Shown piece after piece: positions 55,473 through 63,959 of a stretch of DNA of 64,000 nucleotides. The notes beneath the pieces are model-generated. The model did no database searches and was not told where the DNA came from. It was given only the letters and a program-made list of their open reading frames with translations. Position 1 is the stretch's first letter; every line of letters begins with the position of its first letter. The stretch comes from Microtetraspora sp. NBRC 13810 (lineage in GTDB: Bacteria > Actinomycetota > Actinomycetes > Streptosporangiales > Streptosporangiaceae), in assembly GCF_030268685.1 (NCBI RefSeq), contig NZ_BSRQ01000026.1, positions 62,001-126,000 of the forward strand, written 5' to 3'. Made by a program: the position numbers and the translations under genes.

Positions 55473-56570
55473 ATGAGCGTGGTCGAAAGCGTCCTGGTCG
55501 TCGGCACCGGGCTGATCGGCACGTCCGTGGCCCTCGCCCTGCGCGAGCACGACGTGACGGTCTACCTCGCCGACAAGAACCCGGGCGCCGTACGGCTGGC
55601 GCGGGAGCTGGGCGCCGGAACCGAGTGGGAGCCGGGCGTCCGGGCCGACCTGGCGGTGATCTCGGTGCCGCCGCAGGTCGTCGCCGAGCAGCTGAAGGAG
55701 TTGCAGGACCAGGGAGCCGCCCGCTTCTACACCGACGTGGCGAGCGTCAAGGCCGTCCCGCTGGCGGACGCCGTACGGCTCGGCTGCGACGTCCGCAGCT
55801 ATGTCGCGGGGCATCCGCTGGCCGGGCGCGAGCGGTCCGGCCCGGCGGCGGCCCGCGCCGACCTGTTCCTCGGCCGGCCGTGGGCCTACTGCCCGATCGA
55901 GGAAACCTCGCCGGAGGCGGTCGAGACGCTGCTCGGGCTGATCAAGCTCTGCGGCGGCGAGGCCGTCCGGGTGGCGGCCGAGGAGCACGACAGGGCGGTC
56001 GCGGTGGTCTCGCACGCCCCGCACGTCACGGCCGCGGCGGTCGCCGCGCGGCTCGCCGAGGCGCCGGAGCGGGCGCTGGGGCTGGCCGGTCAGGGCGTGC
56101 GCGACGTGACCAGGATCGCGGCCGGCGATCCCGCGCTGTGGACGGGCATCCTGTCCGGCAACGCGCTGCCGGTGGCCGAGGTGCTGGAGGCGGTGGCGGA
56201 GGACCTGAAGGCCGCGGCCTCGGCCCTGCGCCGCTCGGCCGCGGACGAGGACCCGGCGGCGGACCGGGAGGCCGCGATGGACTGGGTGACCGGCCTGCTC
56301 GACCGGGGCGTCACCGGCACCGGCCGCATCCCCGGCAAGCACGGCGGCCCGGCCCGTACGTACGCCGCCGTCACCGTGCTCGTCGGCGACCGGCCCGGCG
56401 AGCTGGCCAAGCTGTTCCAGATCGCGGAGGACGCCGGGGTCAACATCGAGGACGTGCGCCTGGAGCACGCCCCCGGGCTGCCGCTGGGCGCCGCCGAGCT
56501 GTCGGTGCAGCCGCCGGCGGCGGCGACGCTGGCCGAGGCGCTGCGCAGGCACGGGTGGCACCTGCGCTGA
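55473..56570 (+). CDS. tyrA: Prephenate dehydrogenase
   Basis: Oxidises prephenate to 4-hydroxyphenylpyruvate for tyrosine. 365 residues from ATG 55473 (ATG 55434 also possible). N-terminal NAD-binding [29 protein letters not shown], active-site His in [10 protein letters not shown], and [11 protein letters not shown]. The C-terminal 80 residues form an ACT-like regulatory domain ([21 protein letters not shown]), which in some family members lets tyrosine feed back. aroH and tyrA form a two-step module. Confidence 0.94.
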   Translation: MSVVESVLVVGTGLIGTSVALALREHDVTVYLADKNPGAVRLARELGAGTEWEPGVRADLAVISVPPQVVAEQLKELQDQGAARFYTDVASVKAVPLADAVRLGCDVRSYVAGHPLAGRERSGPAAARADLFLGRPWAYCPIEETSPEAVETLLGLIKLCGGEAVRVAAEEHDRAVAVVSHAPHVTAAAVAARLAEAPERALGLAGQGVRDVTRIAAGDPALWTGILSGNALPVAEVLEAVAEDLKAAASALRRSAADEDPAADREAAMDWVTGLLDRGVTGTGRIPGKHGGPARTYAAVTVLVGDRPGELAKLFQIAEDAGVNIEDVRLEHAPGLPLGAAELSVQPPAAATLAEALRRHGWHLR

Positions 56571-56689
56571 CGGCCGAGCCGTGCACAGCGCGGCGCCTGT
56601 TGTCCACAGGCATGGCAAGGGCGGCCTCGGGTGCTCCGCAACACCGGTAGCCTCCAACACAGGATCTGACCAACACACAAGGAGTGGCC

Positions 56690-57346
56690 GTGACCGGACT
56701 GGTCGTCGCCATGGACGGCCCCTCGGGGTCGGGCAAGTCGAGCGCCTCCCGCGGGGTCGCCAGGGCGCTGGGTCTCCGCTACCTCGACACCGGGGCGATG
56801 TACCGCGCGATCACCTGGTGGATGCTCCAGCAGCGGGTGGACCTCGGCGACGCGGAGGCGATCGCGGCCAGGGCCGCCGACCCCGTGCTGCTGATCGGCA
56901 CCGACCCGGACGCTCCGGCCGTGGCCGTCGACGGCGTCGACGTGGCCGAGCCCATCCGCGGCTCGGAGGTCACCGGCGCGGTGTCCGCCGTGAGCGCGGT
57001 GCCGCAGGTGCGCGCCCGGCTCGTGGCCGAGCAGCGGGCCATCATCGGCGCGGGCGACATCGTGGTCGAGGGCCGCGACATCGGCACCGTGGTCGCCCCC
57101 GACGCCCGGGTCAAGCTCTACCTCACCGCGAGCGCCGAGGCCCGCGCCCAGCGGCGTACGGCGGAGCTGGCCGGCACGACGGTCGAGGCCCAGCAGGCCG
57201 CGATGGCCCGCCGCGACACGCTCGACTCGACCCGCAAGGCCGCGCCCCTGGCCAAGGCCCCCGACGCCGTCGAGCTCGACACCACGGCCCTCAACCTCGA
57301 CGAGGTCATCGCCGAGATACTGCGACTGGTAAAGGAACGGACGTGA
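56690..57346 (+). CDS. cmk: Cytidylate kinase
   Basis: Phosphorylates CMP and dCMP. 218 residues from GTG 56690 (AAGGAG 5 nt upstream; GTG 56684 would overlap it). P-loop [11 protein letters not shown] at residues 9-19, [24 protein letters not shown] and RTAELAG are typical. The stop overlaps der by four bases (GTGA). Confidence 0.95.
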   Translation: MTGLVVAMDGPSGSGKSSASRGVARALGLRYLDTGAMYRAITWWMLQQRVDLGDAEAIAARAADPVLLIGTDPDAPAVAVDGVDVAEPIRGSEVTGAVSAVSAVPQVRARLVAEQRAIIGAGDIVVEGRDIGTVVAPDARVKLYLTASAEARAQRRTAELAGTTVEAQQAAMARRDTLDSTRKAAPLAKAPDAVELDTTALNLDEVIAEILRLVKERT

Positions 57347-58758
57347 CCACGGATTACGACGACGAGAGCGGCTGGATCGAGGCCGAGCTCGCCGAGTTCG
57401 AGGACGGCGGGTCCGCGGCCGACGAGGCCGACGCCGGCCCGCTGCCGGTGGTCGCCGTCGTCGGCCGTCCCAACGTCGGCAAGTCCACCCTGGTCAACCG
57501 CATCATCGGGCGCCGTGAGGCGGTCGTGGAGGATGTGCCGGGTGTGACCAGGGACCGGGTGACCTATGAGGCCACCTGGCGGGGCCGCAGGTTCACCCTG
57601 GTGGACACCGGCGGCTGGGATCCCGAGGCCACCGGCATGGCCCTGCGGATCGCCGAGCAGGCGCAGGTGGCGGTCGAGCTGGCCGACGTGATCCTGTTCG
57701 TGGTCGACGCCACCGTGGGCATCACCGACGCCGACGAGGCGGTCGCCGGAGTGCTGCGGCGTTCGGGCAAGCCCGTCGTGCTCGCCGCCAACAAGGTGGA
57801 CGACCAGCGGATGGAGCTGGAGGCCACCGCGCTGTGGTCGCTGGGCATCGGCGAGCCGCAGCCGGTGTCGGCGCTGCACGGCCGCTCCAGCGGCGACCTG
57901 CTCGACACGGTGCTCGACGCGCTGCCCGAGGCGCCGCCCCAGCGGTTCGGCGCCGAGCGCGGCCCGCGCCGGGTCGCCCTCGTCGGCAAGCCCAACGTCG
58001 GCAAGTCCTCGCTGCTCAACAAGCTGGCGGGGGAGGAGCGCGTCCTCGTCGACCCGATGGCGGGCACCACCCGCGACCCGGTCGACGAGCTGGTCGAGCT
58101 GGGCGGCAAGACCTGGCGGTTCATCGACACGGCCGGCATCCGGCGCCGTGACCGCGAGCTCAAGGGCGCCGACTTCTACGCCAGCATGCGCACCCGCTCG
58201 GCCCTGGAGCGCTCGGAGGTGGCGATCGTGCTGATCGACGCCAGCGAGGTGCTCACCGAGCAGGACCTGCGGATCATCTCGCTGGTCACCGAGTCGGGCC
58301 GGTGCATGGTCGTCGCCTTCAACAAGTGGGACCTCGTCGACGAGGACCGGCGTTACTACCTGGAGAAGGAGATCGACCGCCAGCTCGTCCGCGTCCCGTG
58401 GGCGCTGCGCGTGAACATCTCCGCCATGACCGGCCGGCACGTCGAGAAGCTCGTCCCGGCCATCGAGCGCGCCATCGAGTCCTGGTCCACCCGCGTCCCC
58501 ACCGCCAGGCTCAACGCCTTCCTCACCGACCTGGTCCGCGCCACCCCGCCCCCCGTCCGCGGCGGCAAGCAGCCCAAGATCCTCTTCGCCACCCAGGCGT
58601 CCATCGAGCCCCCCAAGTTCGTCCTGTTCACCTCAGGCTTCCTGGAGGAGACCTACCGCCGCTTCATCGAGCGCCGCATCCGCGAGGAGTTCGGCTTCGC
58701 CGGCTCCCCGGTCACGGTCACCATGAAGATCCGCGAAAAGCGCTCAGCCAAGAAGTAG
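57343..58758 (+). CDS. der: GTPase Der (EngA), ribosome assembly
   Basis: Two tandem GTPase domains and a KH-like domain; needed for 50S maturation. 471 residues from GTG 57343 (AAAGGA 6 nt upstream). G1 motifs GRPNVGKST and [10 protein letters not shown]3 DTGGW and DTAGI, G4 NKVD and NKWD. An acidic N-terminal tail of about 30 residues is extra. The end is followed by a classic terminator, which marks the end of the conserved block. Confidence 0.97.
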   Translation: MTTDYDDESGWIEAELAEFEDGGSAADEADAGPLPVVAVVGRPNVGKSTLVNRIIGRREAVVEDVPGVTRDRVTYEATWRGRRFTLVDTGGWDPEATGMALRIAEQAQVAVELADVILFVVDATVGITDADEAVAGVLRRSGKPVVLAANKVDDQRMELEATALWSLGIGEPQPVSALHGRSSGDLLDTVLDALPEAPPQRFGAERGPRRVALVGKPNVGKSSLLNKLAGEERVLVDPMAGTTRDPVDELVELGGKTWRFIDTAGIRRRDRELKGADFYASMRTRSALERSEVAIVLIDASEVLTEQDLRIISLVTESGRCMVVAFNKWDLVDEDRRYYLEKEIDRQLVRVPWALRVNISAMTGRHVEKLVPAIERAIESWSTRVPTARLNAFLTDLVRATPPPVRGGKQPKILFATQASIEPPKFVLFTSGFLEETYRRFIERRIREEFGFAGSPVTVTMKIREKRSAKK

Positions 58759-58776
58759 CCGTCACCGCTTAACCGG

Positions 58777-58810
58777 CAGGCCGTTCCCGAAAGAGGGGAC
58801 GGCCTGTTTT
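58777..58810 (+). terminator. Intrinsic terminator after der
   Basis: CAGGCCGT (58777-58784) pairs with ACGGCCTG (58799-58806), extended by T-G and CCC/GGG pairs, GAAAGA loop, then TTTT. Textbook form. Confidence 0.92.
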
Positions 58811-59184
58811 CGTGTGCGCGAGGTCTGATCACCGGCCGATACTCGTGTTCCACATCCGGCGAATGCATGCCCGGAATGGCATTGCGGACACTCAGTAATG
58901 CGTCTTCGGTACACAGTATGAAGCGTATTTTCCAAAACCAGGCATCTCGTGTGATGTAGATCACCGGCTTTTGGCGACCGTCCGGACTGTGCTGCCTGAC
59001 GTGCGGAAAAGGTTCAACGAACAGCGGTGATGTCACGGTCGGTGATCTTGAGCTAACCCGACCGATCTTGCGGCAATTGTTCGCTTTAGTCAGTATGGCG
59101 GCGGATTAGATCAGCTGTGCTTATGCGTCGGGACCCTTTATTGCGGTGCCGCGCGTCCGCATGCCCTGAAGGAGTGTGGCACTC
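58811..59184. other. Boundary region between core genes and accessory patch
   Basis: No gene seen in 374 bases. Less GC-rich than the core. TTGCGG (59068-59073), 17-nt spacer and CAGTAT (59091-59096) is a weak promoter candidate for the secreted-protein fragment. AAGGAG at 59169-59174 precedes its start. Confidence 0.4.
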
Positions 59185-59643
59185 GTGGGTCGATCGCACT
59201 GGTTCGGCAAGCTGCGCCCGCCGTCTTGGTTGATAGGCGTTGTGGCGATCGTGGGCTTGCCGGGACTGTTGCAATTGCCGGCGTTTCCCGCGCAGGCGCA
59301 GCCTGTTCAGGTTCCGCTCGTTCTTCCGCAACAGATGACCGGGTCAGCCGTTCTGCCCTCTGAGGCGGATGGGGCGTCGACGCGGAGAGCCGAAACGGGT
59401 CCTCCGGCGGTTGCGGCCCCGGGCAAGGGGGAGCGGCCCAGGGGTGCTTTGCCGTTGGACGTGCGGAAGCCCAATAGGGTATTGCGCGGCAAACCCGGTG
59501 TCAGGCCGTTGCTGCCGCGCAGTGCGTCTTCGCGGGCCAAGGTCAAAGCAGATGCGTGGTCGTCAGCGCTCTTCAATTCAAATGCCGCGAGTCCCCCCAA
59601 TATCACTACGTCCTATCCTGAGGATCAGTCACAGGTGGATACA
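59185..59643 (+). pseudogene. Truncated 5' end of a large secreted protein gene, cut by the IS element
   Basis: About 153 residues from GTG 59185 (AAGGAG 10 nt upstream): a signal peptide (basic start, hydrophobic core, FPAQAQ cleavage region near residue 35), then a Pro/Ala/Arg-rich stretch and SPPNITTSYPEDQSQVDTLN, which looks like the linker before repeated Ig-like or RHS-type domains in secreted actinobacterial toxins. The frame then enters the IS element and stops at 59703. The same type of protein often ends in HINT plus a toxin domain, as found on the other side of the IS. That both pieces came from one gene is inference. Expected function: secreted polymorphic toxin. Confidence 0.6.
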
Positions 59644-60486
59644 CTGAACGTATTTCATCCTGTTTCGCGGGCTTGGAGAACGAAGATAGCTTTGACGAGC
59701 TGACCTGCGCGAAGGGGACAGCAACGTAGTTTCCGCAGGATGCGCCAGGTCTTCAGCACCGCATTGGCGCGCTCGCCGGGGCCGCGGAGCTTGGCATGGG
59801 CGGAGTTGGCCACCTTCTGCGAGGCGGGCTTGTTCCTTCCCTTGTACGGCACCAGCACCCGCCGGCCTGCGCCAACGTACGCCTTGTCGGCAAGAGTGAT
59901 CAGCCCGGCGGCCTCCAGGCGCCGGATGATGCCCCAGATTCGCGCTGCCGTCAGGTCGTGCACCGAACCCGGAAGTGATCCCGAGGTCCACAGCGGCGTT
60001 CCGTCCGGAGCGGCGAGGACCTGGACGTTCATGCCGTGGTGCCGGTGCTTGCCGGAGTAGTACGGCCGGTCGGCGGCGACCCGGTCGATCGGGATGAGCG
60101 TGCCGTCCAGGACGACGAAGGCGTATCCGGCGCGCTTTGCCGTGCGCAGTGCCTGGTCCAGGGTGGGCGAACGCTGTGCGAGCAGGGCGACGGCCTCGTG
60201 CACGTAGCGCCAGGCGGTGGCCGCCCCGACGCCGAATCCGGCAGCGACCTCGGCGAATGTCTCACCCTTGCGCAGGTGGACGAGAACGAGCATGGCCTGC
60301 TGTGCGGGGTTGAGCCGGCGCCACGGCGAACCGATCAAGGCTCGATGGCGGCGGATCACACCGGCCAGGTAGGTCAAGGTCCGGCGTGACAAGGGCAGCA
60401 CAGCACGATAGAACAGCAACTCGAAGCCTCTGGTTACAGGTTGATCTTGGTCGACAACCCTTCTACCAGAGGCTTCTTTATGTCAG
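59644..60486 (-). mobile_element. IS5-like insertion sequence (ends tentative)
   Basis: Contains one transposase gene on the minus strand. Candidate ends are CTGAACGTA at 59644 and the inverse CTGACATAA ending at 60486, which match only partly (about 10 of 16); no target duplication is seen. A 12-bp perfect inverted repeat (60423-60434 and 60465-60476) lies just before the transposase start. Lack of a clean target duplication is compatible with an IS-mediated deletion. Confidence 0.65.
59655..60419 (-). CDS. IS5-family DDE transposase
   Basis: 254 residues from TTG 60419 (AGAGG 8 nt upstream). An N-terminal HTH (TFAEVAAGFGVGAATAWRYVHEA, about 55-80) and a DDE_Tnp_4-type catalytic domain: Asp in VVLDGTLIPIDR, Asp in GSVHDLTAAR, Glu in GPGERANAVLKTW, with the K/R seven residues later. 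The full catalytic triad is present, so it may be active. The ribosome-binding site lies in the 3' arm of a 12-bp inverted repeat, which would hide it in transcripts read through from outside. Confidence 0.9.
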   Translation of the reverse strand: MLFYRAVLPLSRRTLTYLAGVIRRHRALIGSPWRRLNPAQQAMLVLVHLRKGETFAEVAAGFGVGAATAWRYVHEAVALLAQRSPTLDQALRTAKRAGYAFVVLDGTLIPIDRVAADRPYYSGKHRHHGMNVQVLAAPDGTPLWTSGSLPGSVHDLTAARIWGIIRRLEAAGLITLADKAYVGAGRRVLVPYKGRNKPASQKVANSAHAKLRGPGERANAVLKTWRILRKLRCCPLRAGQLVKAIFVLQARETG

Positions 60487-60547
60487 GACCGAACCCAGCG
60501 ATCCACAGCGAGCCCACGACCTGCCACATCAGGTTGGAATCAGCTCA

Positions 60548-61828
60548 GTGAAGAAGGAGATCAAGCAGCGGATCAAGGACAAGTCCAAGGACAAGAAGAA
60601 GCGCCAGGACCGCCAGCAGCCCAAGGACAAGTCCAAGGAGAAGCTGAAGGAGAAGGACAGGAAGAAGGCCGAGGACCGGGCCAAGCAGAAGGCCAAGGAG
60701 AAGGCTGACCAGAAGGTCAGGGAGAAGGCCAAGGAGAAGCAGGAAAAGGCCAAGAAGAGGGCCGCCACCACTAAGAAGAAGAACAACGAGACCGTCAACG
60801 AGGACCGCCTCGAGATCATCGATGCCTTCACCGGCACCTCGATGGACGAGCCGATCGACATGTCGCTCCCGTGCATGTCGGCCATGGGCTGCGCCAAGGA
60901 CATCGTCGAGGAGGTCGTGGACAACGTCACCGAGGACGTGGTCGACGAGATCATCGAGCAGGTGGCCCCCGAGTTACCGCTCGTCGGCCTCCCGGGCGAC
61001 GGCCTGGGCAGCTGCGACCGCCGGCCCAACAGCTTCGTCCCCGGTACCCCGGTCCTCATGGCCGACGGCACGTCCAAGCCGATCGAGGACGTGAAGGTCG
61101 GCGACCACGTCCTCGCCACCGACCCAGAGACCGGCGTCACCGGCTCCAGGCCCGTCACCACGTTGATCACCGGCGACGGCACGAAGAACCTGGTCAAGCT
61201 CACCATCGACATCGACGGCACCCGCGGCACGGCCACCGACGTCGTCACTGCCACGGACGAGCACCCGTTCTGGATCCCCGCTCTGCGTGAGTGGCTACCG
61301 GCTGGCCAGCTCCAGCCCGGCATGTGGCTCCAAACCTCGGCCGGCACCCATGTCCAGCTAACCGCCGTCCAGAAGTGGACCACCACCCAACGCGTCCACA
61401 ACCTGACCGTTGACGAGCTGCACACCTACCATGTGGTAGCAGGCGACCAGGCTATCCTCGTCCATAACACAAGTCCTCGCGGTGACTGTGGGCCCATTGA
61501 CGACGATGCAGGCGCGCTGGCGAGATGTGAACGGGATAATCTAGGCAACGCTCTTGGAAAGAAGCACGCCACTTATTGTGGCGGCTATGATCCTGATGGT
61601 AATGCGTATGCTGGATGCTCTGGAAACCCAACCGGATGCGCCGAGAACGATATTGAGCGCCAGGCAGGCAGAGGTCCTGGCGGCGTGAGATTTGAAGGAG
61701 CTTTCGGCTGGCGTCAAGGCGAATGGACCGAAATTCCAGTATGTAAGAGGTGCCAGGAAAGATATGATAGAGATCAATTTCCTCCGGGCATAACATTTGA
61801 TTCTGGAGGGAGGTGGAGCCGTGAGTGA
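60548..61828 (+). pseudogene. 3' part of a polymorphic toxin: Lys/Glu-rich segment, HINT domain and deaminase-like toxin
   Basis: 426 residues from GTG 60548; the open frame runs upstream into the IS, so the natural 5' end is lost. Residues 1-80: Lys/Glu/Asp/Gln-rich helix. 85-160: acidic. About 165-307: HINT domain (NSFVPGTPVLMADG, KVGDHVLATDPETG, TATDEHPFW, LTVDELHTYHVVAG) ending in VHN, where the tip is cut free. 308-426: toxin with a deaminase-like zinc site CAE (Cys364, Glu366) and CxxC (Cys399, Cys402). Base composition drops at the HINT-toxin border near 61480. No signal peptide is left, so secretion is unlikely; it may be dead or a donor of toxin tips. Confidence 0.75.
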
Positions 61829-62342
61829 TAATATAGTTAGAACGGAGCTGAGCCGTCACAACTGGGGATCGCTTCGGGTGATGGGGGGCGAGGCTGACCG
61901 TATACCAGAAAGCATTCTGACTCTCGTCTCAAGCGAAACCGAGGACGATGTCTTGGCTGCATACTGGGAGCTTGAGAACTATGTCGTGGTTCAAGGGCAG
62001 CTGTTCGAGGCGTCGCAGCATGTGGTTCCCGTCTTGCTTGCAGCCCTTGCGGGGGAAATTTCACAGGTAGCTCGCAAGGCTGTTCTTGAACTGCTTTTTC
62101 AGTTGGTTTCTGGTGAGTCCGACGCAGAAGAGGTGGAGAGAGGAAATTCGGATCTCGGATCCATCTGTCGACAAAACGCTCGAGAAGGAATCTGGACATT
62201 TTATCGAGAGCTATGCTCGGGTCATTATGATCTCGCCAGAGATATTCTTGAAATGATTGATCAAGACAGGGATAGGTTTACTCATTTTGTGGACGCCTAT
62301 CCGCATGGCAAGCGAAAGAAGCAGCGCGGGCGAATTGGTTAG
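61821..62342 (+). CDS. Probable immunity protein of the deaminase toxin
   Basis: 173 residues from GTG 61821, overlapping the toxin by 8 nt, with a very strong GGAGGGAGGTGGAG before it. Acidic, alpha-helical and HEAT-like (pairs of amphipathic helices around VPVLLAALAGEISQVARKAVLELLFQLV), with a basic last segment. No enzyme motif. Position, overlap and matching AT-rich composition make it the likely neutraliser of the upstream toxin. Family not recognised. It may be kept because it protects against kin that still secrete the toxin. Confidence 0.65.
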   Translation: MSDNIVRTELSRHNWGSLRVMGGEADRIPESILTLVSSETEDDVLAAYWELENYVVVQGQLFEASQHVVPVLLAALAGEISQVARKAVLELLFQLVSGESDAEEVERGNSDLGSICRQNAREGIWTFYRELCSGHYDLARDILEMIDQDRDRFTHFVDAYPHGKRKKQRGRIG

Positions 62343-62347
62343 AGAGA

Positions 62348-62402
62348 AATAAGAGAATCCCATGCCTCGCTCTTATGAGTGCGTGGCATGGAATCTCTTA
62401 TT
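62348..62402 (+). terminator. Terminator of the toxin-immunity pair
   Basis: 18-bp stem with one bulge (AATAAGAGA...CATGCC with GGCATGG...TCTCTTATT), followed by TTTATATATAAATTTT. Much more AT-rich than the core terminators. Confidence 0.88.
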
Positions 62403-62472
62403 TATATATAAATTTTGGTCCGTATTGGGTGGGGCGCATCCTGGTGCCCGAAGTGGGCACAACGAGATTGCT

Positions 62473-62522
62473 TGACGGCTAAGTTGACGGCTACAGCGGC
62501 TGCGATCGTTTTCTGACGGCTA
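62473..62522. repeat. Three copies of TGACGGCTA at the integrase 3' end
   Basis: Direct copies at 62473-62481, 62485-62493 and 62514-62522; the last covers the integrase stop codon. Could be arm-type binding sites of the integrase next to an attachment site, which often lies here. Confidence 0.45.
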
Positions 62523-63578
62523 CGGTTCGGGGTGGCCGTCGAGGGCGTCGCCCATGCGTTCGATGGCGTCGCGTTGGAGGCGGAGCCGGACGTGGGCGTA
62601 GGTGTCGGCGGTGATGGAGATGTGGGCATGGCCGAGCAGCTCTTTGATCACGATGAGGTCTACGCCCTGGTCCAGCAGGAGTGAGGCGCACGAGTGTCGG
62701 AGGTCGTGGAAGCGGATCGTGCGTAGGCCCGCGCGTTGAAGCAGGGCCTTGAAGTCGCGGTTGACGTTGGCCGGGTTGATCATTCCGCCGTGCCGGGTGG
62801 TGAACACGAGCCCGGTCTCGGGCCAGGCCGCTCCAATGGCTTCGCGTTCGCGCTCTCCGTGCTCGCGGTGCGTGGTCAGGGCGTCGATGCATGGGCCGGG
62901 CAGGGCGATGCGGCGTTCGGAGTTGACGGTCTTGGTGGGGGCGAGGACCAGGCCGGTGCCGCCGGGGATGTACTGGAGGGTCTGGCGGATGGTCAGGGTG
63001 CCGCCGGTCAGGTCCACATCCGTCCAGCGCAGGCCGAGTAGTTCGCCGCGGCGCATGCCGGTGCGCAGGGCCAGCATGATCAGGGCGTATAGCCGGGAGT
63101 CGCGGGAGGCTTCCAGCAGGTGGCGGGCTTCGGTGGCGGTGAGGGGTTCGATGCGCTGGCAACGTCCGGCGCTGACCTGGACGTTGCGGGCGACGTTGCG
63201 GGCGACGTTGCGGGCGAGGTCGTCTTCTCGTACGGCGTGCTGGAGCGCCGAGCGGAGCAGGGCGTGTAGGTAGACGATGGTCAGCGGGGAAAGGTATTGG
63301 CGGCAGCAGTGGCCGAGGGCGCAGCAGCGGGGCCGGTTCCGCTCAGCGGCGGCGTTCGGGTCGCGGGCGGCGTCGATGCCCTGGGCGCAGCAGCGGCAGG
63401 TGGTGCGGAGCCGGTCGAGCCAGAGGCGGACGTCCTTGGCGGTGAGCCGGTTGAGCTTCTTGGCGCCGAGCGCGGGAATCAGGTAGAGCCGTGCGCAGGT
63501 GCGGTAGCGGGCCAGGGTGGAGGGGCGGACGGTGTGGACGGCCACATGGTCCAGCCAGTGCGTGAGGTAGTCGGCCAC
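62520..63578 (-). CDS. int: Phage/ICE-type tyrosine integrase, N-terminally shortened
   Basis: 352 residues from GTG 63578. SAM-like core-binding domain (1-~130) with a Cys-rich insert (TTCRCCAQG...RCCALGHCC) seen in many actinobacterial integrases, then the catalytic domain: Arg in TGMRRGELLGL, HDLRHSCASL, GHAHISITADTYAH with the Tyr nucleophile. The N-terminal arm-binding domain (normally 50-60 residues more) is missing: upstream the frame meets a TGA at about 63650 with no start. ARNV is repeated three times because of three copies of a 12-bp unit (63181-63216). Catalytic residues intact, but integration activity doubtful. Confidence 0.85.
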   Translation of the reverse strand: MADYLTHWLDHVAVHTVRPSTLARYRTCARLYLIPALGAKKLNRLTAKDVRLWLDRLRTTCRCCAQGIDAARDPNAAAERNRPRCCALGHCCRQYLSPLTIVYLHALLRSALQHAVREDDLARNVARNVARNVQVSAGRCQRIEPLTATEARHLLEASRDSRLYALIMLALRTGMRRGELLGLRWTDVDLTGGTLTIRQTLQYIPGGTGLVLAPTKTVNSERRIALPGPCIDALTTHREHGEREREAIGAAWPETGLVFTTRHGGMINPANVNRDFKALLQRAGLRTIRFHDLRHSCASLLLDQGVDLIVIKELLGHAHISITADTYAHVRLRLQRDAIERMGDALDGHPEP

Positions 63579-63647
63579 GGACGGGTCCTGGGTGGTGCGG
63601 GGAGCGTTCTGCCGGTGTTCGTTGCTGTCGAAAACGTTGATCCAATG

Positions 63648-63959
63648 TCATTTCTGGGCTCTCGCCGAGGCATCGCACGGCACTGAGATGATCGTGCCAC
63701 CGGCGTAGTCGCTCAGGCGGGCATCGGTGGCGTCGTTCCCGAACGCCCAGTAGACGACGGCGGAGCCGTTGACATCGCCGGCGGCCGGCAGGGGAGTGGC
63801 GCCGCGCTGCCCGGCTTCTGACTGGGCAGCGGTGGAAGGCGGCGTAGTGGCCGCGTGTACCGGCATCGCACCGCTGAGCGCGACGGCCGCCGCCAGGAGC
63901 GTGCTTGAACCACACCTCGTCGCATTGGCCGGAACCGGTGCCACCTTCGTCAACGGCAT
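63648..63959 (-). CDS. Small secreted protein of unknown function
   Basis: 103 residues from ATG 63959 (TTG 63992 is an in-frame alternative). A signal peptide (LLAAAVALSGAMPVHA|A) and a short mature part with AGDVNGSAVVYWAFG and one or two cysteines. Not recognised. It ends 70 nt before the shortened integrase and may itself be a fragment. No partner visible before the window edge. Confidence 0.55.
   Translation of the reverse strand: MPLTKVAPVPANATRCGSSTLLAAAVALSGAMPVHAATTPPSTAAQSEAGQRGATPLPAAGDVNGSAVVYWAFGNDATDARLSDYAGGTIISVPCDASARAQK

Noticed and set aside
53048-55522. 824-residue minus-strand frame over rluB and aroH
   Set aside because: Thr/Ala/Arg-rich shadow of the RGG-like repeats; rluB has the conserved domain and overlaps scpB.
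59629-59991. Minus-strand frame inside the IS
   Set aside because: Shadow of the transposase in another frame.
63343-63915. 190-residue minus-strand frame over the integrase N-terminus
   Set aside because: Arg/Pro/His-rich shadow; the signal-peptide protein and integrase frames explain the same DNA better.
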